Shown here one piece after another: positions 1 through 8,395 of a stretch of 64,000 nucleotides of DNA. Made by a program: the position numbers and the translations under genes. The stretch spans positions 62,001-126,000 of the forward strand of contig CAYXXU010000001.1 of NCBI GenBank assembly GCA_964469155.1, in the 5' to 3' direction. A model generated the notes under the pieces. That model saw only the letters and a program-made list of their open reading frames with translations. It did no database searches and was not told where the DNA came from. Position 1 is the first letter of the stretch. Each line of letters begins with the position of its first letter. Source of the stretch: CAIWKO01 sp964469155. GTDB lineage: Bacteria > Bacteroidota > Bacteroidia > Bacteroidales > CAIWKO01.

Positions 1-278
1 TGGTGGGCTATCCCGACGAATCTCCCGAACTGGTGGACCGCCTTCCCTACGAGGCAATGGTGCATGAAGAAAAATACAAAAAGTACACTGCCAAAGCCAT
101 AGATACATTCTATAAAGAAAAAGAAAACCTGCCTCTGACAGCCAAACTGCTGGAAGAAAACCAACTGGAAACCCTCGCCCAGATCTTTACCCAAAAACGC
201 TACACCAAAGCCGACAACGTGGCCTTTTCGAAAAGTTTTATGAGGCTGATCACGAAGCAGGGGTTTATGGGGTTTTAG
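1..278 (+). CDS. Nitroreductase-family protein, C-terminal end (5' end outside window)
   Basis: This is the last ~91 codons of a gene that starts before the window; the frame is open from the first bases and ends in TAG. The segment beginning VGYPDE and the closing part with LAQIFTQKRYTKADNVAFS and KQGF match the C-terminus of the Bacteroidota nitroreductase-like FMN oxidoreductases, which use NAD(P)H to reduce nitro compounds or quinones. The GTG at position 3 is only an internal Val, not a start. The FMN-binding N-terminal half is not visible, so cofactor residues cannot be checked. Family assignment rests on the C-terminal motif alone and is moderately sure; substrate cannot be inferred. 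Confidence 0.7.
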   Translation, partial: VGYPDESPELVDRLPYEAMVHEEKYKKYTAKAIDTFYKEKENLPLTAKLLEENQLETLAQIFTQKRYTKADNVAFSKSFMRLITKQGFMGF

Positions 279-570
279 GAGGAGAGGCTGTGAGGCTATA
301 AGACTTTTAGACTGTTAGGGTTGAGGCAACATTGCGTCCTTTGCGTTTCTTTTCTTTGCGGCCTTCGCGGTTAAGTTTTTCTTTTTCAACCACCATGGAC
401 ACAAACAGTCACAAAGTCACAATGAAAACCTGCCTTTTTCCCCAACAATGTAACAATTTAACAATTTAGCCATCCACCGATTTCTTTTCTGATTATTCTC
501 CGTGTATCTTCGTGCACTCTGTGTCTCCGTGGTTTTCTTCTTTTCGGTTAAAATTTGCTGCAAAAAAAAA
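279..570. repeat. Intergenic spacer made of short-word repeats
   Basis: No gene is seen here. Positions 285-316 hold four 8-bp words of the form AGRCTNTN (AGGCTGTG, AGGCTATA, AGACTTTT, AGACTGTT). Positions ~325-375, ~390-425 and ~480-545 carry rhythmic pieces such as CTTTGCG, CACAAAGTCACAA and GTGTCTCCGTGGT, of a kind that recurs at ~21100-21180 and ~30915-30975. Positions ~448-470 hold AACAATTTAACAATTT words that recur in other spacers as TTAAATTGTT. Confidence 0.55.
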
Positions 571-601
571 AACTTCCGGAAGCTCTCACCTCCGGAAGTT
601 T
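560..601 (-). terminator. Rho-independent terminator of the 630-1364 gene
   Basis: Perfect 10-bp inverted repeat AACTTCCGGA (571-580) / TCCGGAAGTT (591-600) around a 10-nt loop. On the minus strand it is followed by a run of T (complement of the A-tract at ~562-572). It lies ~30 bp past the stop of the minus-strand gene ending at 630. Confidence 0.85.
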
Positions 602-629
602 CTTAATTTCTCAAAGTCTCACAGCCTCA

Positions 630-1364
630 TCAACTGATAATGATCTGGAACGGACCCGACCAGGGGCCATTGTTTTCGGGATGTGAAGTGTTGATATAGC
701 ATAAAAAATACTGCAGACCTAAACCGACAGCTTCAGCCCCTAATTTGAGGGTAATAGTAGCTGTGGAAGAAACCTCTTTGGTGGTTCCGTCGTCGGGACC
801 GGAAATTAGAGGGTATCTGACTTTACTTATGGTTTCACTGGCATCTCCGCCGCTATCATATTCGAGCCTGTCAAGACGATAGGCTATCATCACCCCATTA
901 GCCCCCGCAGCCAGGGAAGCCCGCGACTGATCGCTGGTGGTTTTGCAACCGCATTTCAGCATCCCGCCGCCCAGGTTTACCATACCCGGAACGATCTTAA
1001 CTTCTATTTTTGGGGGCTTCGAAGGCGGATCTTCGGCGCCGGTTTTTCGGCCAAAGATAAGCCGGTCATCATCGTTCCAGATACGCTTGGGGATATCATC
1101 GCATACATCGCCCATTGCTTTTTCAAATTTCTTTCTTAAGTTTTTAATACTTAGTTTAATAGATTTTGTGCAGGTGGTTGGATCACTATATTTAACCCAG
1201 TCGCACATCCATGTGCCTGCAGTACTTTCGTCGCCCATCAGGGTTTCAAGCAATGTGATATTTTCAGGCGTAACCATAAGCCTTACCTTGTCATCGATAG
1301 CGCGTTTAACCTGCATTCTGATAACAGAATTGAATTTGTCGAGTGTGAGTTTTGAATTTTCCAT
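630..1364 (-). CDS. Uncharacterised 244-aa protein
   Basis: Complete ORF with a C-terminal half rich in beta-strand-like stretches and a Gly-rich centre (LGGGMLKCGCK). I do not recognise the family. It has no signal peptide, lipobox or membrane helix, so it is probably cytoplasmic. The N-terminal ~110 residues are charged and helical; residues ~125-244 alternate hydrophobic and polar residues and end in GPWSGPFQIIIS, which resembles the edge of an Ig/fibronectin-like fold but is too weak to assign. It is monocistronic: a strong terminator follows, and the 21-bp array at 1450-1743 sits directly upstream, where the promoter should be. Confidence 0.7.
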   Translation of the reverse strand: MENSKLTLDKFNSVIRMQVKRAIDDKVRLMVTPENITLLETLMGDESTAGTWMCDWVKYSDPTTCTKSIKLSIKNLRKKFEKAMGDVCDDIPKRIWNDDDRLIFGRKTGAEDPPSKPPKIEVKIVPGMVNLGGGMLKCGCKTTSDQSRASLAAGANGVMIAYRLDRLEYDSGGDASETISKVRYPLISGPDDGTTKEVSSTATITLKLGAEAVGLGLQYFLCYINTSHPENNGPWSGPFQIIIS

Positions 1365-1449
1365 GATTTCTAAAATTTAAATGTTTCTTAATTTTAATTA
1401 ATTGATTTATAATCTTTTTTAGTTTTTTTTCGGAATCATTTATGGTAAA
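1365..1449. other. AT-rich leader upstream of the 630-1364 gene
   Basis: About 85 bp, very AT-rich (TTAATTTTAATTAATTGATT), between the minus-strand gene start and the 21-bp array. Presumed promoter region; no clear TAnnTTTG box was found. Confidence 0.3.
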
Positions 1450-1743
1450 CGATACGAACTTTCGGGCACCTCCGGCAAACTGTCGGGGATCTCCGACAAC
1501 TTTTCGGGGAACTCCGGCAAACCGTCGGGGAACTCCGACAACTTTTCGGGGACCTCCGACAACTTATCGGGGACCTCCGGCAATCCGTCGGGGAACTCCG
1601 ACAACTTTTCGGAGACCTCCGGCAAACCGTCGGGGATCTCCGACAACTTTTCGGGGAACTCCGGCAAAACGTCGGAGGTGTCCGGCAATTTTTCGGGGAT
1701 GTCCGACAAACTGTCCCAGATGTCAGGCAACCTTCCGGAGGTG
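1450..1743. repeat. 21-bp tandem array 1 (14 units, alternating A/B units)
   Basis: Fourteen consecutive 21-bp units in strict phase: one degenerate (1450-1470), twelve clear (1471-1722) and one degraded (1723-1743). Units begin TCCGRCAA and carry YCGGGG at positions 13-18. Two versions largely alternate: type A with TCCGACAACTTTTCGG and type B with TCCGGCAAACCGTCGG, giving a 42-bp super-period. Each unit can form a small hairpin (CCGA...TCGG). All frames stay open because 21 is divisible by 3, but no start, ribosome site or protein family supports coding. It lies between the minus-strand genes 1898-2266 and 630-1364. One of four such arrays in the window. Confidence 0.9.
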
Positions 1744-1897
1744 CCCTCCCTTTTTTTCGGGACCACCCTTGCCCTCTCCTGCCCTACTTTCAAACTAACA
1801 ATGAACGAATTGTTTATTTCGGGCGTGAATTTACAAACTGGTGATTTGATAGAAAAGAAATTTTTCGTGAACGTGCATTTATTTACACGGCCATTTT

Positions 1898-2266
1898 CTA
1901 CCTTTCTGAAAGAAAGGGATCTATAAATTTCAGAAATGCTTCGGCTTTAAGAACAGCCACAGGTATTATCGCCTGATCGCTCATGATGGCACTGTAACCT
2001 CTTTTGTTGCGTTGTTTTGAAATTACAAAATTGCCATTCAGAATATATTTACGGTGTGGTTGGAAAAATATAGCCGGGTCGAGTTGTTTAAAAATGGCTG
2101 TCAGCGACATCACAATTTTCCAGGGATCGCCCTTTTCGAAATAAATCCAGATCAAATAGTCGTCAACCATTATATGCGTAATGCTGCCTGGGATTTCTAT
2201 CACTTTTTTGTCGGTCCCCGGTACCTGAATGGGACCGTAAATTTTGGGAGTTTCATTCTTTTTCAT
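1898..2266 (-). CDS. Stand-alone LytTR DNA-binding protein
   Basis: A 122-aa protein consisting almost only of a LytTR domain: ITHIMVDDYLIWIYFEKGD (strand-turn), the central LTAIFKQLD helix, then the FFQPHRKYILNGNFV segment that corresponds to the family's HRSYIVN motif. LytTR proteins bind direct repeats upstream of target promoters. There is no receiver domain and no adjacent histidine kinase, so this is not a classical two-component regulator; signal input is unknown. The gene is isolated, with array 1 starting ~150 bp beyond its 3' end. Stand-alone LytTR proteins are common in Bacteroidota; family call is firm, targets unknown. Confidence 0.85.
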   Translation of the reverse strand: MKKNETPKIYGPIQVPGTDKKVIEIPGSITHIMVDDYLIWIYFEKGDPWKIVMSLTAIFKQLDPAIFFQPHRKYILNGNFVISKQRNKRGYSAIMSDQAIIPVAVLKAEAFLKFIDPFLSER

Positions 2267-2791
2267 AATGTTTACAATTAAGGTTTAGTTACAGATATGT
2301 TATATTTGGACCTAAATGTAAGCAATATAACAGGGAAGTTTGGAGTGGGGAGTGGGGAGAAGGAATAATGAATAGAGAATAAGGAATAACGAATAATGAA
2401 CAAGGAATATCGAATAATAAAGTGAAGAAAAGCCGGGATTTATGAGAACCACTCAGACACTAAGAACACACAGAAACACTAAGAAGTAAGAACTAAAAAG
2501 CTTAGTGTCCCTTAGTGAACTAAGTGCCTTAGTGGTGTTCTCTTCAATTCCGAACTTTAGGCATTCAAGTCATCAGTCTGCAATCCACAATCTGCAAATT
2601 GCTGCCCACCTTCTGCCGACTGCCGACTGAGGATTGAAGACTGCTGACTGTTCTCCAGAACCTGGTTCTTCCTCCTCCGGTCTTCGGACTCCGGTCTTCG
2701 GACTTCGGACTCCGGTCTCCGGTCTTCGGTCTTCCAACCCCTTCTCAACATAAAACATTCCCAAAATAACTTCACCAACAAATAATTTCCC
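2267..2791. repeat. Spacer of in-phase 7-bp word repeats and a dispersed repeat
   Basis: No gene is supported. Positions 2342-2418 are eleven consecutive heptamers (GGAGTGG twice, GGAGAAG, then GAATAAN-type words). Positions 2613-2654 are six heptamers of type CTGCCGA, and 2678-2733 eight of type CGGWCTY. Positions ~2441-2520 hold a dispersed repeat whose second copy is at ~29219-29300 (both begin TGAGAACCACTCA and contain CTTAGTG or its close variants). Open frames through this stretch are by-products of the repeats. Confidence 0.6.
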
Positions 2792-2799
2792 TATATTTG
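2792..2799 (+). promoter_or_regulatory. -7 promoter box TATATTTG
   Basis: Exact match to the Bacteroidota -7 consensus TAnnTTTG, 20 bp before the ATG at 2819. No clear -33 TTTG was seen. It supports the 2819 start over an upstream TTG at 2801. Confidence 0.6.
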
Positions 2800-2818
2800 T
2801 TTGATAATTCCCAAGCTT

Positions 2819-5800
2819 ATGCAAAAGTTCATTGCTCTCTTATCATTTTTATTGTTAAGCATAGCCGCATTTGCCCACGAAAAAGACTCCCTTGCCTCTG
2901 CCCAACTGCGTTTCGTTGAGAACAAAGGCCAGTGGGATGCCCGCATCCGCTACAAGGCCGATCTGAACGAAGGCTATCTGCAATGCCTTGCCAACGGGCT
3001 GCAATTCGTGTTCCGCAACCAGGCGCAATACCAGAAACTGCTTTCGTATAAGATGACGCCTGTCAACAAAGAAGCCCACCCCGATCCCTCCGACTACCTC
3101 ATCGACTGCCATGCCTACCGCGCCAACTTCATCAACTCCAACAAAGATGTGCTGATAACCCCTTCCGAACCCGGCGCCGACTACAGCAACTATTTCCTCG
3201 GTAATGACCGGTCGAAATGGGCCTCGCATGTGCTCAACTATCAGAAGATATCTTACCTCAACCTCTACAACCACATCGACCTGGAATTGCTCGAAAACAA
3301 ACAACTCCTGAAATACCAGTTTATAATGCACAAGGGCGCCAATGCCCGTGATATTGTTATGGAATACGAGGGCGTCGACAACATTTCGCTGCAACAACGC
3401 AACCTCATCATCAAAACCTCCGTCAACCAGGTCACCGAGCTGGCTCCCATAGCTTATCAGACCATCAACGGACAGCGCACCGAAGTGGCCTGCCGCTTTG
3501 CGCTGCACAAAAACCGCCTGAGTTTCGAATTCCCCGAAGGTTACAATAAAGATTACGACCTGGTGATCGATCCCGTGCTGATATTTTCCACCTATTCGGG
3601 TTCCCTGGCCGACAACTGGGGCTTTACGGCCACATACGACGACCAGGGTAACACCTATTCGGGCGGCATCTGCTTTAACGTACCTGCCAATGGTTATCCT
3701 TGGTCTCCGGGAGCCTTTCAGGTGAACTTCGGCGGCGGTGAAGGTTCCTATCCAAATTCCGCAAACCCCGGTTGCGATGTGGCCATTATTAAATACAACC
3801 CCACGGGCAACAGCCGCATATATGCCACCTATCTGGGAGGCTCTAAGAACGACCTCCCCCACAGTTGCATTGTCGATATCAACGGCAATCTATTGGTATT
3901 CGGGACCACGGGTTCGCCCGATTTCCCCATGGCCCCTAATGCCTACGATGCCACATTTAATGGAGGTGACAGTATTGTTTATGACAATGTGATTAAATTC
4001 AAACTTGGAGTGGATATGTTCATTGCCAAACTTAACGCAAGTGGAACCCAATTATTATCTTCCACTTATTTGGGTGGCAGTAAAAATGATGGTATAAACT
4101 TTTTCCCGCCCCTGTCGCACAACTATGCCGATGGCGCCCGGGGCGAGATAAACATCGACAAGAACAACAATGTGTACATTGTTTCCACAACAGCCTCAGC
4201 CGATTACCCGGTTACAGGCGGAACATTTCAAACCACCTTTGCGGGAGGCTTGCTCGACGGATGCATCAGCGTGCTCGACAACAACCTGCACAGTATGATA
4301 TGGTCGTCCTATCTCGGCGGTTCTCAATTAGATGCCGTTTACGGGATTGCCATCGACGACACCATGAACATTTATGTGTGCGGCGGAACCAACTCCACCA
4401 ACTTCCCCACCACGGCGGGAGCCTATCAAACAGCCTTCAACGGAGGAAGCGCCGATGGTTTCATTACGAGAATAGCCCACAACGGAAGCTCCATTCAAGC
4501 CTCCACCTATTATGGTTCGGCCGCTTACGACCAAACCTACCTGATGGACCGCAGCAAGCAGGGCTATATATTCGTATACGGACAAACCGGCGACCCGGGC
4601 AACACCTTTATTCAGAATGCCGCCTGGAACCAGCCCGGAGGCGGTCAATTCATCACCAAGTTCTATCCTAAACTTAACGCCCGTTTTTGGTCAACAGCCT
4701 TTGGCACCGGCAGCGGCATCATTAATATTTCGCCTACTGCATTTTTGGTCGATCTCTGCTCCAAAATATACCTTTCCGGATGGGGAGGCGCCCTCAACGG
4801 GGGCGGCGGCACCAGTGGGTTGCCTATATCGGGCAATGCATTCCAGAACATCACCGACAACAACGATTTCTACCTGCTGGTGATAAAAGACGACGCCTCG
4901 GCAATGGAATACGGCACCTATTTCGGCGGCAACTTCAGCCAGGAACATGTTGACGGAGGCACTTCGCGATTCGACCGCAAAGGGAAAATATACCAATCGG
5001 TCTGCGCCGGATGCGGCGGCAACGACGATTTCCCCACCACTCCCGGAGCCTGGTCGAACACCAACAACAGCACCAACTGCAACAACGGAACCTTTAAGTT
5101 CGACTTTCTGCTGCCCATCACCATTGCCGATTTTCAGCTTCCGCCGGTCATCTGCCTGCCCGATTCGGTACATTTCAACAACACCTCTTTTTCGGGAGGA
5201 GTAGGCATGACCTTCTCGTGGGATTTCGGCGACGGAACCCATTCCACCCTAACCAACCCTACACATTATTATAATAACAACGGAATTTATATCGTTACCC
5301 TGGCCGTTACCGATACCGGCACCTGCAACTTTTCTGATACCATAGCCAAACAAGTGTTGGTACTGTCAAATACCAGCGACACCATTCCCACCAAATACAT
5401 GTGCAAGGGCGATTTCACCCAGATAGGCATTTTGCCTACAGGCGACTCGACGGTTACCTTCACCTGGATACCTCCCAACTTTCTGACCGACCCGCATATC
5501 TGCAATCCCATAGCCAACCCTCCTACCTCTGCCACCTACACTCTGCTGGTATCAAACGGCGTATGCACCGACACTTTGCGGCAAAACGTTGTGGTTTACA
5601 ATCTCGATGCCTACGCCGGTGACGATACCACCACCTGCGACGGGCATATAACCCTTACGGCCAATACCGCGCAGGATGCAAACATATTCCATTGGTCAAC
5701 CAATAACGATTTCACCGACTGGCTCAACTCGCCTCACTCCAACCCATCTATTACCACCACCATCACTTCACCTACCTATTATTATGTAATGGTCGACAAC

Positions 5801-6820
5801 GGTTATTGCACCGCCATCGACAGTGTGCTGGTATCTTTTGTAGTAGTTGCCGATTCGTTCAACATACAGCAGCCATCCTGTCACGATTCCTGCAACGGAT
5901 CAATCACTGTGCTCATCTCTGCCGGAACACCCCCATTCACTTACCTCTGGAGCAACGGCGGAACCACCGCAACCATTTCAAATCTTTGTGCAGGCGCTTA
6001 CACGGTTACGGTTACAGACGCTTCTACTTGTATTTCCGTATCCACAGTCACCTTGCCCCAGCCTCCCGAAATACTTAGCAATGTGCAGTTGGTTCATCTT
6101 CCCTGCGACGAAGCCTGCGTGGGAAGCATCACCCTCAATACCAGCGGAGGCTCACCGCCTTACTCCTATATCTGGAGCACCGGTGGCACCACCAATCAAA
6201 TTACCGGGCTTTGCGCCGGAAATTACTCGGTTACCATCACCGATGCGGAACACTGCCAGTTAATGGATTCCTTCACTCTCATCGTCGACTCTATTTTTGC
6301 CCATGTGGATGTGTATGCCGATAAAGATACCATTTACCAGGGGCAGTCAACCGGTCTGCATGCCACCACCATTCCTACCTGCAATTACACCTGGTCGCCG
6401 GCCACCGGGCTGGATGATCCTTATTCGCCCAATCCCATCGCCAGTCCGAACCAAACCACCATCTATATTCTAACCATCACCGACCCCAATGGCTGCACTT
6501 ATATCGACACCCTGAAAATTACCGTGCTGGAAGTTTTCTGCGTCGATCCTTATGTGTATGTTCCCAATGCTTTCAGCCCCGACGGGGATGCACGCAACGA
6601 TGTTTTGTTTGTCAGAAGCAAAATGGTTTCGGAGATGAATTTCCTGGTCTACGACCGTTGGGGTGAAAAGGTATTCGAATCGCACGATATGAACAACGGC
6701 TGGGACGGAACCTACCGCGGAAAGAAATGCGATCCGGGCGTATTCGTCTATTATCTGGATGCTACCTGCCACAACAAGGCCAAATACCTGAAGAAAGGCA
6801 ATGTCACCTTGTTGCGATAG
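2819..6820 (+). CDS. Giant T9SS-secreted cell-surface protein (SBBP, PKD, SprB-like repeats, gliding-type CTD)
   Basis: 1333-aa secreted protein. Residues 1-19 are a signal peptide (MQKFIALLSFLLLSIAAFA). Residues ~30-255, starting FVENKGQWD, match the N-terminal DUF7948-type domain often found on such proteins. Residues ~255-640 hold beta-propeller (SBBP) repeats with YLGGSKND at ~336, ~415 and related copies at ~494 and ~560. A PKD domain (SWDFGDGTH) lies at ~787-834, followed by Ig-like material and two SprB-like repeats at ~1013-1072 and ~1089-1145 (AGAYTVTVTDAS, AGNYSVTITDAE). Residues ~1240-1333 are the gliding-motility-associated sorting domain (YVPNAFSPDGD, VYDRWGEKVFES, PGVFVYYLDA). 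It is therefore exported through the T9SS and probably surface-anchored or released; an adhesin-like role is inferred. Monocistronic. Confidence 0.9.
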   Translation: MQKFIALLSFLLLSIAAFAHEKDSLASAQLRFVENKGQWDARIRYKADLNEGYLQCLANGLQFVFRNQAQYQKLLSYKMTPVNKEAHPDPSDYLIDCHAYRANFINSNKDVLITPSEPGADYSNYFLGNDRSKWASHVLNYQKISYLNLYNHIDLELLENKQLLKYQFIMHKGANARDIVMEYEGVDNISLQQRNLIIKTSVNQVTELAPIAYQTINGQRTEVACRFALHKNRLSFEFPEGYNKDYDLVIDPVLIFSTYSGSLADNWGFTATYDDQGNTYSGGICFNVPANGYPWSPGAFQVNFGGGEGSYPNSANPGCDVAIIKYNPTGNSRIYATYLGGSKNDLPHSCIVDINGNLLVFGTTGSPDFPMAPNAYDATFNGGDSIVYDNVIKFKLGVDMFIAKLNASGTQLLSSTYLGGSKNDGINFFPPLSHNYADGARGEINIDKNNNVYIVSTTASADYPVTGGTFQTTFAGGLLDGCISVLDNNLHSMIWSSYLGGSQLDAVYGIAIDDTMNIYVCGGTNSTNFPTTAGAYQTAFNGGSADGFITRIAHNGSSIQASTYYGSAAYDQTYLMDRSKQGYIFVYGQTGDPGNTFIQNAAWNQPGGGQFITKFYPKLNARFWSTAFGTGSGIINISPTAFLVDLCSKIYLSGWGGALNGGGGTSGLPISGNAFQNITDNNDFYLLVIKDDASAMEYGTYFGGNFSQEHVDGGTSRFDRKGKIYQSVCAGCGGNDDFPTTPGAWSNTNNSTNCNNGTFKFDFLLPITIADFQLPPVICLPDSVHFNNTSFSGGVGMTFSWDFGDGTHSTLTNPTHYYNNNGIYIVTLAVTDTGTCNFSDTIAKQVLVLSNTSDTIPTKYMCKGDFTQIGILPTGDSTVTFTWIPPNFLTDPHICNPIANPPTSATYTLLVSNGVCTDTLRQNVVVYNLDAYAGDDTTTCDGHITLTANTAQDANIFHWSTNNDFTDWLNSPHSNPSITTTITSPTYYYVMVDNGYCTAIDSVLVSFVVVADSFNIQQPSCHDSCNGSITVLISAGTPPFTYLWSNGGTTATISNLCAGAYTVTVTDASTCISVSTVTLPQPPEILSNVQLVHLPCDEACVGSITLNTSGGSPPYSYIWSTGGTTNQITGLCAGNYSVTITDAEHCQLMDSFTLIVDSIFAHVDVYADKDTIYQGQSTGLHATTIPTCNYTWSPATGLDDPYSPNPIASPNQTTIYILTITDPNGCTYIDTLKITVLEVFCVDPYVYVPNAFSPDGDARNDVLFVRSKMVSEMNFLVYDRWGEKVFESHDMNNGWDGTYRGKKCDPGVFVYYLDATCHNKAKYLKKGNVTLLR

Positions 6821-6832
6821 GAGCTCTGGAAC

Positions 6833-8395
6833 CTATTTCTTAATCTTTCTTACGGAATCTATCACCGTGCCGTCAACCCATTTAACAACGGCCACTATCT
6901 CGTCTTCAAATTCCAGTTTCTCTGGTTTTCCGCAAATAGCCTCCGCCTCAGCTTTCAATTGCTGAATGGTTTTGATGGGCAGAGAAGAGTTTTTCATTTT
7001 CTCTATCAGGTCGACACGCAGCGGGTTGATGGCAATGCCGCGTTCGGTAACAATCACATCAATCAGCTCTCCGGGGCCGCAAATGGTGGTCACTTCATCA
7101 ATGATCACGGGTATCCTGTCCCTGAATAGTGGAATGGGAAGAATGGTACACTTTGAGAAGATACAATTTTGCCAGCCACCAATGCCATGCAGCAGTACTC
7201 CGTCGGAATGGGTAACCACATTGGCATTGAAATTCACATCCACTTCTGTAGCGCCCAATATCACCACATCGGTCATTGACGAGAAATTGCCCTTGCCATG
7301 GTAATTATAACTGGTGAAAGGGCTGGTGTTAATATGATTCGCATTTTCGCGCATCGAACGCACCCCGTCCAGATCGAAAGTTTGCCCATCGAGAATGTAA
7401 TCGGTCAGGCCTTCTTCCAGCATATTCACCAGGTATTTGTTACTGCCTCCGCGTGCAAAGCGGGCTTTCATTCCCCTTTCGCGCAACATGTCTGCAAAAT
7501 AAACCCCAATGGAAAGTGCCGTTCCGCCTGCACCTGCCTGAAACGAGAAACCGTCACGTATAATGCCTGCCTCATCGCAAAACTGCGCCGACATTTCTGC
7601 CAACAGCAGCCTGTCGGGGCTTTTGGTAATTTCCGTGGTTCCGGATACGATTTTTTCGGGAATACCTATCTTGTCCATCACCACCACATAATCCACCAGG
7701 TTGCCATGTATCTGCCAGGGAATGCAGGGAAAAGGCACCAGGTTATCGGTAACTACAATTACTTTATCGGCATATTGCGAATCAGCCAGTGCAAAACCCA
7801 GCAACCCGCAGGCTGCAGGTCCCCTGTCGCCGGTGGCATTGCCGAAAGCATCGGCCGTTGGCGCCGCAATTACGGCAATGTCAATATGAACATCTCCGTC
7901 CTGCACCGCCTGATACCGGCCCCCATGCGACCTGAGTACCCCAAGTCCTTTCATCTTCCCGTCAGAGGTAAAGCGGCCCAGCGAACCGTTCATACTGCCT
8001 TCTATATGATGAATGGTGCCATCTTCCAGGTATTTTACCAGGGAAGAATGACATTCGAACGAAGCAGACGGGAACCACATCAGGTCCTTAACACCCAGTT
8101 CAGAAGCGATATCAAATATCTGCCCGGCGATTAGATCACCGTTGCGAAAATGATGGTGGGTCGAGATGGTCATGCCATCTTTCAATCCCGCCTGTATCAA
8201 TGCCTGCTTCAAAGTAGGGATGGTTTTGTTACCATCAGCCGGATAATCGGCACAACTTGATATAGGAGGTGCATATTTTCTTCCGGTGGGTTTATATTTT
8301 CCAACTCCCATATATGGAACCGCGGCTTTTCCGTTTATCTCGGTCGGCACCATGCGGCCCAATGCGTTTTTTACAAGATTGTCATATTTTTTCAT
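6833..8395 (-). CDS. citF: Citrate lyase alpha subunit (citrate CoA-transferase)
   Basis: 520-aa CoA-transferase subunit of citrate lyase, which exchanges acetyl for citryl on the acyl carrier before cleavage to oxaloacetate and acetate. Family landmarks include GTIHHIEGSMNGSLG, FQAGAGGTALSIGVYF, and HSDGVLLHGIGGWQNC near residue 415, as well as GIAINPLRVDL. Length agrees with the usual ~510 aa. I chose the ATG at 8395 because MKKYDNLVKNALGR is the conserved N-terminus and a GGAAGGAAG ribosome site precedes it; the longer reading runs back into citDE. It overlaps the 3' end of citDE by 14 bp, indicating translational coupling. Citrate lyase ligase (citC) and the prosthetic-group genes citG/citX are not in the window. 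Confidence 0.93.
   Translation of the reverse strand: MKKYDNLVKNALGRMVPTEINGKAAVPYMGVGKYKPTGRKYAPPISSCADYPADGNKTIPTLKQALIQAGLKDGMTISTHHHFRNGDLIAGQIFDIASELGVKDLMWFPSASFECHSSLVKYLEDGTIHHIEGSMNGSLGRFTSDGKMKGLGVLRSHGGRYQAVQDGDVHIDIAVIAAPTADAFGNATGDRGPAACGLLGFALADSQYADKVIVVTDNLVPFPCIPWQIHGNLVDYVVVMDKIGIPEKIVSGTTEITKSPDRLLLAEMSAQFCDEAGIIRDGFSFQAGAGGTALSIGVYFADMLRERGMKARFARGGSNKYLVNMLEEGLTDYILDGQTFDLDGVRSMRENANHINTSPFTSYNYHGKGNFSSMTDVVILGATEVDVNFNANVVTHSDGVLLHGIGGWQNCIFSKCTILPIPLFRDRIPVIIDEVTTICGPGELIDVIVTERGIAINPLRVDLIEKMKNSSLPIKTIQQLKAEAEAICGKPEKLEFEDEIVAVVKWVDGTVIDSVRKIKK

Noticed and set aside
1440..1798. Open frames on both strands across array 1
   Set aside because: They exist only because a 21-bp period cannot create stops in one frame and not the next; both strands are open at once and no start region or family supports them.
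2301..2308. Plus-strand TATATTTG promoter box
   Set aside because: Exact -7 match, but no gene or RNA follows for 490 bp; probably chance in AT-rich sequence.
2557..2824. Minus-strand frames of 74 and 83 aa
   Set aside because: They run through the CGGWCTY and CTGCCGA heptamers; two frames are open at once and the products are Arg/Glu low-complexity.
7298..8134. 278-aa plus-strand frame opposite citF
   Set aside because: Antisense shadow of a well-conserved enzyme gene; composition has no protein-like pattern.
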